DNA of 64,000 nt, taken from the NCBI GenBank assembly GCA_944321715.1, contig CALUMJ010000008.1, positions 30,532 through 94,531 on the forward strand, given 5' to 3'. The DNA comes from an uncultured Muribaculaceae bacterium (GTDB taxonomy: Bacteria; Bacteroidota; Bacteroidia; Bacteroidales; Muribaculaceae). Position numbers and translations under genes: made by a program. The notes beneath the pieces were generated by a model. It saw nothing but the letters and a program-made list of their open reading frames with translations. It was not told where the DNA came from and made no database searches. Below, in pieces: positions 28,818 through 37,984 of this stretch (the first letter of the stretch is position 1; every line of letters begins with the position of its first letter).

Positions 28818-28855
28818 GAGAAACTGTTTTTCTGCAAAAATTCAAAACAGTTTCC
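28818..28855. repeat. Short inverted repeat related to the 181/187-bp MITE-like family
   Basis: GAGAAACTGTTTT and AAAACAGTTTCC arms lie only about 13 bases apart. The ends equal those of the elements at 8610 and 39096, so this may be an internally deleted copy. As RNA it would fold into a hairpin after pyk. Confidence 0.5.
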
Positions 28856-28910
28856 AAGCCTTGACAGCACAAAGCCGCAGCAATGTGCTGCCACTCTCCA
28901 TAAATTATCG

Positions 28911-28918
28911 TAAATTTG
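28911..28918 (+). promoter_or_regulatory. Candidate -7 box for the C1 peptidase gene
   Basis: TAAATTTG matches TAnnTTTG, 30 bases before the ATG at 28949. No clear -33 element. Confidence 0.5.
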
Positions 28919-28948
28919 CCACTACGAAACTAATAAACTTTTATATTC

Positions 28949-30154
28949 ATGAAATCTATCAAATTCATAGCGTCGGCTTTTGCATTGTGCATTGCAGCTT
29001 CGGCCGTGGCCGACGACGAGGGGGTGGTGAACCCCGACAGCACAGGCTTTAAGTTCACTGATGTGACCATAGTAAAAACCACGCCCGTCCGCGACCAGAA
29101 CCAGTCGGGCACATGCTGGTGCTTCTCGGGCGACACTTTCCTCGAAAGCGAAATCATGGGCGCACAACAGGGTCGTGAAGTCGATTTGTCGGAAATGTAC
29201 ACCGTGAGAATGTGCTACGAAGAGAAAGCATTGCGCTTCGTGCGCATGTATGGGCAAGCCAACTTCTCGGAAGGCGGCGGGCTGCTCGATGTTCCCTACA
29301 TCATTCGCCGCTATGGAGCAATGCCCGAAGAAGCCTACCCCGGGCTCAACTACGGCGAAGACTCGCATGACCATAGCGAACTCGCAGCAACACTCACAGC
29401 CTACCTCAAGAGCGTGTGCCGCGGCAAGAAACTATCGACTGCATGGTTTGAAGGATTCAAGGGCATTCTTGATGCTTATTTCGGCGAAGTGCCAGAAACA
29501 TTCACCTACAACGGGCAGACCTACACTCCGCAATCATACGCACAGTCGCTCAATCTCAACCTTGACAACTATGTTGCACTGACGTCGTTCACACATCACC
29601 CATTCTACAGCCCATTTGTGCTTGAAGTTCCCGACAACTGGTGCTTCGGCTTGTATATGAACATTCCGCTCGACGAACTCAAAGCCGTCATCGACAACTC
29701 GCTTAACAACGGCCACGCAGTGCTGTGGGCTGCCGACGTGAGCGAAGACGGTTTCAACTTCCGCCGCGGCTTTGCCGTAATGCCGAAAGAAAAGGCCGAA
29801 GCCGACATGACCGAAGAGGAACGCAACGAGTGGAAAGTAATCAGCGACAGGGAACGCAAGAACCGCACAAAAGACATCAAGGGGCCTGTGGACGAAATCG
29901 AGGTAACGCAAGAGTCGCGCCAAGAAATGTTTGACCGCCAACTCACCACCGACGACCACGGAATGGTAATCGTGGGCATCGCTACCGACCAAAACGGCAA
30001 ACGCTACTACAAGGTGCAAAACTCATGGAACACCAACCAGCTATATGGCGGCTTCTTCTACGTTTCCGAACCTTACTTGCTTGCAAAAACCATGAGCATA
30101 CTGGTGAACAAGACTGTAATCCCATCAAACATAAAGTCCAAGATTGCCATGTAA
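28949..30154 (+). CDS. Secreted C1B-family cysteine peptidase (bleomycin hydrolase/aminopeptidase C-like)
   Basis: A signal peptide (about residues 1-21, ending ASAVA) precedes a papain-fold peptidase domain. The active-site residues are visible: the oxyanion Gln and Cys56 in QNQSGTCWCFS, His337 in DDHGM and Asn358 in VQNSWN. Length (401) and insertions relative to papain fit the C1B/PepC family, which usually trims peptides from the N terminus; members without a signal peptide are cytoplasmic, whereas this one is exported to periplasm or beyond, as is common in Bacteroidales. The substrate is unknown. Single gene, closed by a terminator shared with convergent udp. Confidence 0.88.
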   Translation: MKSIKFIASAFALCIAASAVADDEGVVNPDSTGFKFTDVTIVKTTPVRDQNQSGTCWCFSGDTFLESEIMGAQQGREVDLSEMYTVRMCYEEKALRFVRMYGQANFSEGGGLLDVPYIIRRYGAMPEEAYPGLNYGEDSHDHSELAATLTAYLKSVCRGKKLSTAWFEGFKGILDAYFGEVPETFTYNGQTYTPQSYAQSLNLNLDNYVALTSFTHHPFYSPFVLEVPDNWCFGLYMNIPLDELKAVIDNSLNNGHAVLWAADVSEDGFNFRRGFAVMPKEKAEADMTEEERNEWKVISDRERKNRTKDIKGPVDEIEVTQESRQEMFDRQLTTDDHGMVIVGIATDQNGKRYYKVQNSWNTNQLYGGFFYVSEPYLLAKTMSILVNKTVIPSNIKSKIAM

Positions 30155-30179
30155 ATTGTTGACACTTGGAAATAAAACA

Positions 30180-30215
30180 ATCGGCCATCAGAAATTCCGA
30201 AGTCTGATGGCCGAT
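30180..30215. terminator. Bidirectional terminator between the C1 peptidase gene and udp
   Basis: A perfect 13-bp stem (ATCGGCCATCAGA and TCTGATGGCCGAT) with a 10-base loop; T-rich on the right and A-rich on the left, so it can serve both convergent transcripts. Confidence 0.8.
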
Positions 30216-30245
30216 TTATTTCTTCGTGCAACACGTAATCGATGC

Positions 30246-31118
30246 TCAGATACGGTCGAGTACCAACTTTACCAAATCCTTGACCGATGACTTATAGTTG
30301 GAATTTGCATTGCCTGCAAGCCTGTTGGCTATGATTGCACACACAGTCATTGTCTTGTGGCCGAGCATCTTGCCTAACCCCTGCAAAGCAGCACTTTCCA
30401 TCTCATAGTTTGTAATGCGGTAATCTTTGTAGCGGAATGCCTCTATCTTGCTATTTATCAATGGGTCGGCAAGTGCGAGCCTCAATTGGCGACCCTGCGG
30501 TCCATAAAATCCATTTGCCGATATGGTGCAACCAAGCTTCATGTCGCCACAGGCTATGCGTTGCACAAGTTCGGCATCGGCATCGGCAACGTATGGCTTG
30601 GCCCACAACTGATTCCAATCCACGGCCTCACAGAAATTTCGTTCAAATTCAAGGTCGCACACCTTGTTACGGTCGGCATAAAAATTAAGCACGCCATCAA
30701 AACCGATACCTTTCTGTGCTACCACAAAAGTGCCGACAGGCAGGTCGGGCTGCAATCCGCCCGAAGTTCCCACGCGCACTACGGTCAATTGCCTGAACGA
30801 GTCTTTCACCTGGCGTGTCGAAAAGTCGATGTTGGCAAGGGCATCAAGCTCATTCATCACGATGTCGATATTGTCACCACCTATTCCATGCGACAAGCAC
30901 ATGACTTGCTTGCCTGCGTATGTCCCGGCTATTGTGTGGAACTCGCGCGACGAAGCCTCATAATCCACGTTGTCGAAAAACGACGCTACCATATTCACCC
31001 TGGCAGGGTCGCCGACAATGATTATTTTATCCCTCAGCTGCTCGGGACGCAGATGCAAGTGGAATATGCTACCATCGTCATTAATTATCATTTCGGAACT
31101 TTCTATCGATTTTTTCAT
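30246..31118 (-). CDS. udp: Uridine phosphorylase family nucleoside phosphorylase
   Basis: Pyrimidine-salvage enzyme that splits uridine (or a related nucleoside) with phosphate. The 290-residue protein carries the phosphate-site GDPARV, the VRVGTSGG segment and the ribose/base site NYEMESAALQGLGKM. I chose ATG 31118, where the stop of dapA lies one base upstream; ATG 31133 is in frame but would overlap dapA by 14 bases. Close packing with dapA implies co-transcription. Substrate preference cannot be settled from sequence. Confidence 0.88.
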   Translation of the reverse strand: MKKSIESSEMIINDDGSIFHLHLRPEQLRDKIIIVGDPARVNMVASFFDNVDYEASSREFHTIAGTYAGKQVMCLSHGIGGDNIDIVMNELDALANIDFSTRQVKDSFRQLTVVRVGTSGGLQPDLPVGTFVVAQKGIGFDGVLNFYADRNKVCDLEFERNFCEAVDWNQLWAKPYVADADAELVQRIACGDMKLGCTISANGFYGPQGRQLRLALADPLINSKIEAFRYKDYRITNYEMESAALQGLGKMLGHKTMTVCAIIANRLAGNANSNYKSSVKDLVKLVLDRI

Positions 31119-31119
31119 G

Positions 31120-32013
31120 TCAACCAATTGCATTTAGATTATTAAGAACAGTCTTTATTTTCTCATACGTGGTAATACGTGTCGGCACAAGCGGCAACCG
31201 CAATTCGTTCTCTATAAATCCCATTGCATTCAGCAAGCATTTCACGCCAGCCGGATTGCCGTCGATGAAAAGCAAGCTGAACAGCTCGGTGAACCGGTGG
31301 TGTATTTCTCGTGCATGGGCATAATCGCCATCCAGCGCAAGGCGCACCATGCGGCTGAACTCACGAGGGAAAGCATTGCCTATGACCGAAATCACCCCCA
31401 CAGCACCCAACGTGATGAGCGGGAACGTGATTCCGTCGTCACCCGATATTACCATGAAGTCGGCCGGTTTGTTTTTTATTATTTCATCCATTTGGGATAT
31501 GTTTCCCGAAGCCTCTTTCACACCCACAATATTTTCAAATTCGCGGGCGAGGCGCAAGCACACCTCGGGCGACATGTTCACCCCAGTACGGCCAGGCACG
31601 TTATACAATATCACTGGCAACGGGCTTGCCGTCGCAATTGCCTTATAATGCTGGTAAATTCCTTCCTGCGAAGGTTTATTGTAATACGGCACGACCGACA
31701 ATATGGCATCAAAAGCCGACAAATCGAGCGTTTTGGCTGACTCGACGATTGCCATGGTGTTGTTGCCTCCAAGCCCCAAAACCAGTGGAACTCGGCCACG
31801 CACACGCTCAGCGACAAATTGCCGCACTTGCGCCTGTTCATCGGGAGTGAGAGTTGCCGTTTCGGCTGTGGTTCCCAGCACCACAAGGTAATCTATGCCG
31901 TTACGTATCTGATATTCAAGCAGACGGGCGAGCGAGTCAAAGTCTATCGACTTGTCGCTATGGAAGGGGGTTATCAGTGCCACCCCCATGCCTTTTAAAT
32001 TAATGCGAGCCAT
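31120..32013 (-). CDS. dapA: 4-hydroxy-tetrahydrodipicolinate synthase
   Basis: First committed enzyme of the diaminopimelate/lysine branch, condensing pyruvate with aspartate semialdehyde. Visible: GTTAET near the N terminus, YNVPGRTG (Tyr proton relay), VGVKEASGN with the Schiff-base lysine, and VISGDD. 297 residues, normal. Upstream gene of a dapA-udp pair. With lysC and lysA nearby, most of the lysine/DAP pathway entry and exit steps are clustered in this window. Confidence 0.95.
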   Translation of the reverse strand: MARINLKGMGVALITPFHSDKSIDFDSLARLLEYQIRNGIDYLVVLGTTAETATLTPDEQAQVRQFVAERVRGRVPLVLGLGGNNTMAIVESAKTLDLSAFDAILSVVPYYNKPSQEGIYQHYKAIATASPLPVILYNVPGRTGVNMSPEVCLRLAREFENIVGVKEASGNISQMDEIIKNKPADFMVISGDDGITFPLITLGAVGVISVIGNAFPREFSRMVRLALDGDYAHAREIHHRFTELFSLLFIDGNPAGVKCLLNAMGFIENELRLPLVPTRITTYEKIKTVLNNLNAIG

Positions 32014-32107
32014 TATGGTGCAGTTTTCTGATTATATTGCAACACCGTCCATGACTTAGGCACGATGTTTGAATTATCCTTATTTAAATCTTTAAAATAA
32101 TCACGTT

Positions 32108-32404
32108 ATGAACAATTTTGAAACACTTATCTCGGGCGACAAGCCTGTCTTGGTTGATTTCTATGCCGATTGGTGCCGTCCTTGCCAAGCAATGGCTCCA
32201 ATCCTTGAGGAAGTCAAATCACAAATTGGCGACCAAGCAACAATCATCAAAATCAATGTTGACGAAAATCACGACTTGTGCGAACGATACGGCATACAGT
32301 CGATTCCAACCTTGTTCATTTTCAAGCAAGGGCAAATAGTGTGGCAAGTATCGGGGCTTCAAAGCCGCGCCACGGTTGCCGCAGCCTTGAAGCAATTCAT
32401 TTGA
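32108..32404 (+). CDS. trxA: Thioredoxin
   Basis: A 98-residue classical thioredoxin without signal peptide; redox motif WCRPC at about residues 21-25 and the cis-Pro segment IQSIPTLFIF. It is cytoplasmic and reduces protein disulfides. The active site is WCRPC rather than the common WCGPC; WCRPC occurs in some Bacteroidetes thioredoxins. Single gene between divergent dapA and convergent lysA. Confidence 0.93.
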   Translation: MNNFETLISGDKPVLVDFYADWCRPCQAMAPILEEVKSQIGDQATIIKINVDENHDLCERYGIQSIPTLFIFKQGQIVWQVSGLQSRATVAAALKQFI

Positions 32405-32489
32405 CACCCTGCCTGCTTTGCACGACCACAGTTTACAAAAGCCAGTTCTCTACACTATGCGCAGAGGCTGGCTTTTAAGCTGTGGGGGA

Positions 32490-33644
32490 TTAATCGTGCG
32501 AGAAATGCGACTTTGGCAGATTGCGGCAATTGTATTGCATCGCCATCACCTCGCCATACGCACCAGCCGAACGCAATGCTATCAAGTCGCCACGGTGCGT
32601 GGATGGCAATTTCTCATCAGAGGCAAACTTGTCGCTCGACTCGCATATAGGCCCTACAATATCGTATAGCTCGGTTTCGGTCGATGTTGATGTAATGTTT
32701 TCGGCCACATGGTGCGCCTGATAGAGTGCCGGGCGAATCAAGTCGGTCATACCTGCGTCAACAATTATAAAATTGCGTTTCGTGCCATTCTTCACATACA
32801 GCACACGAGCAATGAGCGAGCCGCACTGCCCCACTATGGAGCGACCGAGCTCAAAATGCAATTCCTGCCCCGGGCGCAACTTCAAGTGCTGCTTGAAAGT
32901 GTCGAAATACCCTTTAAAATCAGGTATAGGATTCCCGTCGGGGTCGTCATAGTCTATGCCAAGCCCACCTCCGACATTGATGATTTTGAAAGATATGCCA
33001 CGGGCGTCGAAATGGTCTTGCAGCTCGTTGATGCGGTTGCACAGCATTTCGTATGGCTTGAAGTCGAGCAACTGCGAACCTATATGGAAATGCAAGCCTA
33101 TCAAATTGACATCGGGCATCGACATAGCCTTGTCCACAGCCTTGTCTAACTGCTCCAAGTTGATGCCAAACTTGTTTTCGCTCAATCCCGTAGTGATATA
33201 TTCATGTGTATGCGCGTCAATGTTAGGGTTCACTCTGAGTGCGATATTTGCCACTTTGCCTTTTGTAGCGGCAATTTCGTTAATCACCTCCAACTCGGGC
33301 AACGATTCTACATTGAAGCAAAAAATATCGTGGTTCACACCAAGCCCTATCTCATGGTCGGTCTTGCCAACTCCGGCAAACGCAATTGCATCGCCCTTGA
33401 ACCCGGCAGCAAGTGCAGCGACAATCTCGCCGCCACTCACGCAGTCGATTGACAAGCCAGCCTCTTTGATTTCGTGCAGAATGCGAGGGTTTGCATTTGC
33501 CTTGACGGCATAATGCACCTTGTAAGGTACTCCCTTGATGCACGACTTCAATTCTTGCAAAGTGGCTCTGAGCAAATCTATATCGTAGTAATAGAATGGC
33601 GTAGCACAATGCTTGAAAATGTTTATCGGGAATATTGTTTTCAT
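32490..33644 (-). CDS. lysA: Diaminopimelate decarboxylase
   Basis: PLP enzyme that makes L-lysine from meso-diaminopimelate. The PLP lysine sits in YAVKANANP near residue 45, followed by CVSGGEIVAAL, a His-containing HFHIGSQLLD, and GGGLGIDYDD; the C-terminal domain has CESSDKFA and MQYN. I use the ATG at 33644; a TTG 12 bases upstream is in frame. It starts 13 bases after lysC and forms a lysC-lysA operon. 384 residues. Confidence 0.95.
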   Translation of the reverse strand: MKTIFPINIFKHCATPFYYYDIDLLRATLQELKSCIKGVPYKVHYAVKANANPRILHEIKEAGLSIDCVSGGEIVAALAAGFKGDAIAFAGVGKTDHEIGLGVNHDIFCFNVESLPELEVINEIAATKGKVANIALRVNPNIDAHTHEYITTGLSENKFGINLEQLDKAVDKAMSMPDVNLIGLHFHIGSQLLDFKPYEMLCNRINELQDHFDARGISFKIINVGGGLGIDYDDPDGNPIPDFKGYFDTFKQHLKLRPGQELHFELGRSIVGQCGSLIARVLYVKNGTKRNFIIVDAGMTDLIRPALYQAHHVAENITSTSTETELYDIVGPICESSDKFASDEKLPSTHRGDLIALRSAGAYGEVMAMQYNCRNLPKSHFSHD

Positions 33645-33657
33645 ATCTGTTTGCAAC

Positions 33658-34986
33658 TTATTTTTTCTTGTTCTTAAACAGGTGGTCGCTAAGCAAGTTC
33701 AAAGCCTTCACTTTGTCTTTCTTGCTCACGAGGAACGAAATATTGAAATTGCTGCCACCATAAGAAATCATGCGCACAGGTATATCCTTCAGTGCATCGA
33801 GCGCAGCTGCTTCTATGCCCTTGTTCTGCCATTCAAGGTCGCCCACGACACATATTATTACCATGTCGCGGTCTATAGTCACTGTGCCGAATTTCTTAAG
33901 GTCGTCGAGTATGTTGTCGAGGTTTTTCTCACTGTCGATTGTAACCGACACGCCGACTTCAGATGTGGCTATCATGTCAATCGGAGTCTTATATGTTTCA
34001 AAAATCTCAAACACCTTGCGCAAGAACCCGTATGCCAGCAACATACGCCCCGATTTTATTTTTATTGCCGTGATGTTGTCCTTTGCAGCCACGGCCTTCA
34101 CACCATGCGGGGTAGTAGTGTTGTATATGAGCGTGCCTCGGGCTTCCGGCATCATTGTGTTCAAAAGCCGCACAGGAATGTTGTTCAACTTTGCCGGCAG
34201 CACGCAGGTAGGATGCAAGATTTTGGCACCGAAATATGCCAGTTCGGCAGCCTCCTCGAAATGCAATTCATCCACAGGGTCGGTACCCTCCACATATCGA
34301 GGGTCGTTGTTGTGCATTCCGTCAATGTCGGTCCATATTTCTATTTCTTCGGCACTGATTGCCGCGCCGATGAGCGATGCGCTATAGTCGCTGCCGCCGC
34401 GCTGCAAGTTGTCAATTTCACCGTATGCGTTGCGGCAAATGAAGCCTTGGGTTATATATACGTCGGCATCGGCATATTTTGCCAACAGTGCAGTGAGTTT
34501 CTGTTTGATATACAGGCTGTCGGGTTCGCCATTCTTGTCGGTGCGCATGTAATCGAGGGCAGGGAGCATCACCGACTTGATGCCATGCGACTGCAAGTAT
34601 ATGTTCATCATTGCCGTTGACATCAATTCGCCTTGGGCAAGGATTTCCTTTTCTTCAAATACTGTAAACAAGTCCTTAGTGAACGAACGCATATAATTGA
34701 AGCATGCCTTAACTTCGGTCGTTGCAGCCTCGTATGCTTGCGCATTGTCGGCAAACAATTCTTTTAATGTCTGGCCATATTTCTTTTCCAATGCGTTGAT
34801 GGTTTCTTTCGCGCCATCTATATTATGTTTATAAAGATAGTCAGAAATCTCAACAAGCGTGTTGGTTGTCCCCGACATTGCCGACAACACAACGATGTTC
34901 TTGCCTCTCTCTATTATCAGATTGGCTACATTTTTAATTCTTTCAGCCGAGCCGACTGAAGTACCTCCAAATTTAAGAACTTTCAT
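33658..34986 (-). CDS. lysC: Aspartate kinase
   Basis: Phosphorylates aspartate in the first step toward lysine, threonine and methionine. The N-terminal kinase domain starts with KFGGTSVGSAERI, followed by the FICRNAYGEIDNLQRGGSDYSA region; the last ~140 residues form ACT regulatory domains, so feedback inhibition, probably by lysine, is expected. 442 residues, a monofunctional aspartokinase rather than an AK-homoserine dehydrogenase fusion. Upstream of lysA, with a consensus promoter 31 bases before the start. Confidence 0.95.
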   Translation of the reverse strand: MKVLKFGGTSVGSAERIKNVANLIIERGKNIVVLSAMSGTTNTLVEISDYLYKHNIDGAKETINALEKKYGQTLKELFADNAQAYEAATTEVKACFNYMRSFTKDLFTVFEEKEILAQGELMSTAMMNIYLQSHGIKSVMLPALDYMRTDKNGEPDSLYIKQKLTALLAKYADADVYITQGFICRNAYGEIDNLQRGGSDYSASLIGAAISAEEIEIWTDIDGMHNNDPRYVEGTDPVDELHFEEAAELAYFGAKILHPTCVLPAKLNNIPVRLLNTMMPEARGTLIYNTTTPHGVKAVAAKDNITAIKIKSGRMLLAYGFLRKVFEIFETYKTPIDMIATSEVGVSVTIDSEKNLDNILDDLKKFGTVTIDRDMVIICVVGDLEWQNKGIEAAALDALKDIPVRMISYGGSNFNISFLVSKKDKVKALNLLSDHLFKNKKK

Positions 34987-35016
34987 TGGCTATTGTATAA
35001 ATAATTATTTGATTTA

Positions 35017-35024
35017 CAAAGTTA
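35017..35024 (-). promoter_or_regulatory. Promoter -7 box for lysC-lysA
   Basis: Minus-strand TAACTTTG, an exact TAnnTTTG match, about 31 bases before the lysC start codon. Confidence 0.6.
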
Positions 35025-35084
35025 CTACATAAATTCCCTGTTGAACCATGCAAAACGGCAAAAAAACCTTAACACGGCAATTAC

Positions 35085-35132
35085 TTTTCACGGTGTGACT
35101 CTGTCGCAAAGGGCAAAATCACACCGTGAAAA
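35085..35132 (-). terminator. Perfect 14-bp inverted repeat after ddl, possible terminator or operator
   Basis: TTTTCACGGTGTGA and TCACACCGTGAAAA are separated by 20 bases. It lies 31 bases after the ddl stop on the minus strand and 60 bases upstream of the lysC promoter. There is no long T run, so termination is likely but not certain; a regulatory site for lysC is an alternative. Confidence 0.5.
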
Positions 35133-35163
35133 TGCAAATCGCAATGTGTGCCAGCTGGCGCAA

Positions 35164-36345
35164 TCAATGCAACTTGGTTTTACTTCCCTTTATTCCTGCA
35201 CCGAGGTTGAAAATGTTGTGGTCGTATGAAACAGTCTTCATTCCTTGCTCGCGCTTGCGCTTGATGGCAAGCTCCACAAGGCGGTCCATCAACTGCGTGA
35301 AACTAATTCCGGTGGCTTCCCACAGGTAGAACGACAGCGACCCTGGTATGGTGTTGATTTCGTTCACATAAATGTCGCGTGTGGCACGGTCGATAATCAT
35401 ATCGACACGGCTCACGCCGTGGCACGACAACACACGGAATGTTTCTCGGGCAAGGAATTGGATGCGTTTGGTTTCGGCCTGCGGCAACTCGGCAGGTATG
35501 CGCTTCTGCGCGGCTTGCATTCCTTTTGTGCCTTTGCTGCCACCCACATATTTGTCTTCATACGACAATATTTCGCCGCTCTTGATAGGTTCTTCAAGCA
35601 CCGATGCCTGGCATTCGTCGCAATCGCCGAGTACCGAACAGTTGATTTCCTGCAAGTCCTCAACCATGTCTTCCACGATGATGCGTGTAGTATAGATTTC
35701 GGCACCGTCAACTTTCTCAATCAATTCCTCGCGATTGCTGGCCCGGCCAATACCCACGCTCGACCCCAAGTTGGCAGGTTTGACTATTACCGGGTAACCT
35801 ATCTCCGACTCGATGCGCGCAATCAATTCATCGCGTTTTGCAAACCATTCCTTGTCGGTAAACCACACGTAGTTTACCACCGGAATGCCGCACGAGCGCA
35901 ATATCATTTTCATCGTGATTTTATCCATGCCATTGGCACTCGACACAGTGTTACACCCTGCGTAGGGAATGCCGATGGTTTCAAGCACTCCTTCAAAAAT
36001 GCCATCTTCGCCATTCGAGCCATGAAGCACAGGAATCACCACATCGAGGTGCTTCAACACCCCCGAGCCAAACAGCCCCTGCTTCTTCTTGTACAAATTG
36101 TAATCGCCGAAAATCGGTTTCATGTACACCTCTTCCACACGGGCAAGCAGGTCGGGGATATTGCGATAGTTCTGTATGTCGAGCAGTGCCTCACCTGTGT
36201 ACCATTTTCCTTGCTTGGAAATGTATATAGGCACCACGTCATATTTCTCCGCATCAATTGCATGCATGGCCTGAGAAGCCGAAATCACCGAAATTTCATG
36301 CTCGGTCGAGCGGCCTCCGAAAAATACGCCAATAGTCGTTTTCAT
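35164..36345 (-). CDS. ddl: D-alanine--D-alanine ligase family protein
   Basis: ATP-grasp ligase joining two D-amino acids, normally D-Ala-D-Ala for peptidoglycan. Seen: FFGGRSTEHEIS at the N terminus, LHGSNGEDGIFEG, VKPANLGSSVGIGRA, and the metal/ATP-site NEINTIPGSLSFYLWE. The omega-loop region reads SYEDKYVGGS, with a Tyr where D-Ala-D-Ala enzymes have one, which argues against a D-lactate (VanA) type. At 393 residues it is longer than common Ddl (about 310-330). It is the last gene of hydrolase-Mur ligase-ddl, 30 bases after the Mur ligase, and the genes may supply and use the same dipeptide. Confidence 0.88.
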   Translation of the reverse strand: MKTTIGVFFGGRSTEHEISVISASQAMHAIDAEKYDVVPIYISKQGKWYTGEALLDIQNYRNIPDLLARVEEVYMKPIFGDYNLYKKKQGLFGSGVLKHLDVVIPVLHGSNGEDGIFEGVLETIGIPYAGCNTVSSANGMDKITMKMILRSCGIPVVNYVWFTDKEWFAKRDELIARIESEIGYPVIVKPANLGSSVGIGRASNREELIEKVDGAEIYTTRIIVEDMVEDLQEINCSVLGDCDECQASVLEEPIKSGEILSYEDKYVGGSKGTKGMQAAQKRIPAELPQAETKRIQFLARETFRVLSCHGVSRVDMIIDRATRDIYVNEINTIPGSLSFYLWEATGISFTQLMDRLVELAIKRKREQGMKTVSYDHNIFNLGAGIKGSKTKLH

Positions 36346-36375
36346 TACTTTTTCTATATTGCTTTTATATGTCGC

Positions 36376-37980
36376 TTATTTGAATGTGTCGGGCAAATCG
36401 TTCTCATACAGCACCGTGTCGCCCGGCCGTGCCAGCCCCAGCATGACGCTTTGGGCTTCGGCAAATGTAGCCACGGTGTGCAACACAAGTTTCGACGACC
36501 TCTTGCGTTCGATGCCCCGCACTATTGCGTCGCGGTTATACTCGCCCACGACGATTGCCACGTCGCAAGCCGCGGCAATATGCTCACCGAAAAGTTCGTT
36601 ATAATGCTCCTGCTTGCTGCCAAGCTCTATCATTCCGGGAGTGATGACTATGCGCTTGCCACCAGTCATGCCGGCAAGCACATCAAGTGCCATGCGCGAG
36701 CCGTCGGGATTGGAATTGAAAGCGTCGTCAATGATGGTAATGCCGCTTGCGGTGCGTTTCACGTTCAGGCGATGTTCCACCTGCTCGATTCGGCTCACAG
36801 CATATTGTATTTTACTATCAGGGACACCCAGACGCATCGCCATGATTACAGCTGCCATCAAATTGGAAATATTGCATTCGCCGACGAGCTTTGTAGTAAG
36901 CTCCAACGTTTTCCCCTCGCCTACGATTTTGAACGACGTACCGCGAGCCGAGTATGCTATATCCTCGGCATGGTAGTCGCTTCCATTCGACGGTTTCACC
37001 GAGTATCGACTAACGGCGACATTCGTCACCTCACGGTTTGCCACGTAGGGGAAATCGTTGTTTAGTACGCCGAATCCGTCGGCCGGCAAGGCATCAATCA
37101 ATTCAAACTTGGTGCGCTGCACGTTCTCAATGGTCTTGAACGACTCCAAGTGCTGCTCGCCCACTGCTGTCACTATGCCGTATGTGGGATGCACTATGTC
37201 GCAAATCTCGCGAATGTCGCCAATGTTTTTTGCCCCCATTTCCACTATGAACAGGTTGTTATAGGGTTGCAGCATTTCGCGCACGGTGCGCACCACGCCC
37301 ATAGGCGTGTTATAGCTGCCGGGTGTCATGAGTACCGAATATTTTTCGCTCAATATGCGGTTCAAGTAATGCTTGGTACTCGTCTTGCCATAGCTGCCTG
37401 TTATGCCCACTATAATCATGTCGCCTTTCTGCGCAAGTATGCGGCGGGCATCGTTGATGTAACTGTTGTTGATGGCTTTCTCTACCGGTTTGAGCAACCA
37501 GTTGGCGGCAAGCGTTATTGCCGACGAAGCTGCCGTGGCAAGCATCATCGTCTGCCCGAAAACAGTAAGAATGAATTCCGGCCCTTGATAGATGAACGCC
37601 ACCAATGCCGAAATGCCCCAAGTTACCACGTTAATCGTCGCAAACAACCGCCACACGCGCTTGGTGAAAACAAGCGGTTTCTTCGACTTGCGGGTCATCA
37701 ACACTATGCACTCCACTACCATCGCCACAAGCGCGATGCCCAATACATATATCGACTGTGCCAGCGACGAAACCAACAGCAGGAACAACACCACGTTGAA
37801 AAGCCGCCTCGGCGACAATGTGTCGCCACTTGTCGTGAGCCATCGTGCATACCGCTCGTTGCGGTAGGAATTTTGTTGCAACATTTGCAAGTCTTTTGTG
37901 ACAACAGTGCCAAATAGCACCATCGTCACCACAGCCATCACCACGTATGCTATAAACATGAGGGTCATCTTCATTTCCAT
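36376..37980 (-). CDS. Membrane-anchored Mur ligase family protein (MurF-like)
   Basis: The C-terminal ~370 residues form a Mur ligase: ATP loop VGITGSYGKTSTKHYL near residues 190-205, EMGAKNIGDI, LNND near 295, and a C-terminal domain with DDAFNSNPDGSRMALDVL, the MurF-like segment. The N-terminal ~170 residues are unlike cytoplasmic MurF and hold four or more hydrophobic segments (about 5-25, 60-90, 110-130, 138-160). So the enzyme is membrane-bound. MurF would add D-Ala-D-Ala to the UDP-MurNAc-tripeptide; with ddl next door a D-Ala-D-Ala or similar ligation at the membrane is likely, possibly on a lipid-linked acceptor. Whether this is the main MurF or a specialised paralogue cannot be told from this window. 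Confidence 0.8.
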   Translation of the reverse strand: MEMKMTLMFIAYVVMAVVTMVLFGTVVTKDLQMLQQNSYRNERYARWLTTSGDTLSPRRLFNVVLFLLLVSSLAQSIYVLGIALVAMVVECIVLMTRKSKKPLVFTKRVWRLFATINVVTWGISALVAFIYQGPEFILTVFGQTMMLATAASSAITLAANWLLKPVEKAINNSYINDARRILAQKGDMIIVGITGSYGKTSTKHYLNRILSEKYSVLMTPGSYNTPMGVVRTVREMLQPYNNLFIVEMGAKNIGDIREICDIVHPTYGIVTAVGEQHLESFKTIENVQRTKFELIDALPADGFGVLNNDFPYVANREVTNVAVSRYSVKPSNGSDYHAEDIAYSARGTSFKIVGEGKTLELTTKLVGECNISNLMAAVIMAMRLGVPDSKIQYAVSRIEQVEHRLNVKRTASGITIIDDAFNSNPDGSRMALDVLAGMTGGKRIVITPGMIELGSKQEHYNELFGEHIAAACDVAIVVGEYNRDAIVRGIERKRSSKLVLHTVATFAEAQSVMLGLARPGDTVLYENDLPDTFK

Positions 37981-37984
37981 AGTG

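Noticed and set aside
34987-35163. Lysine riboswitch ahead of lysC
   Set aside because: The promoter box leaves a leader of only about 25 bases, far too short, and no L-box pattern is seen.
35245-37065. 606-codon plus-strand frame across ddl and the Mur ligase gene
   Set aside because: Both minus-strand genes have clear motifs throughout; the opposite frame is His/Arg-rich shadow sequence.
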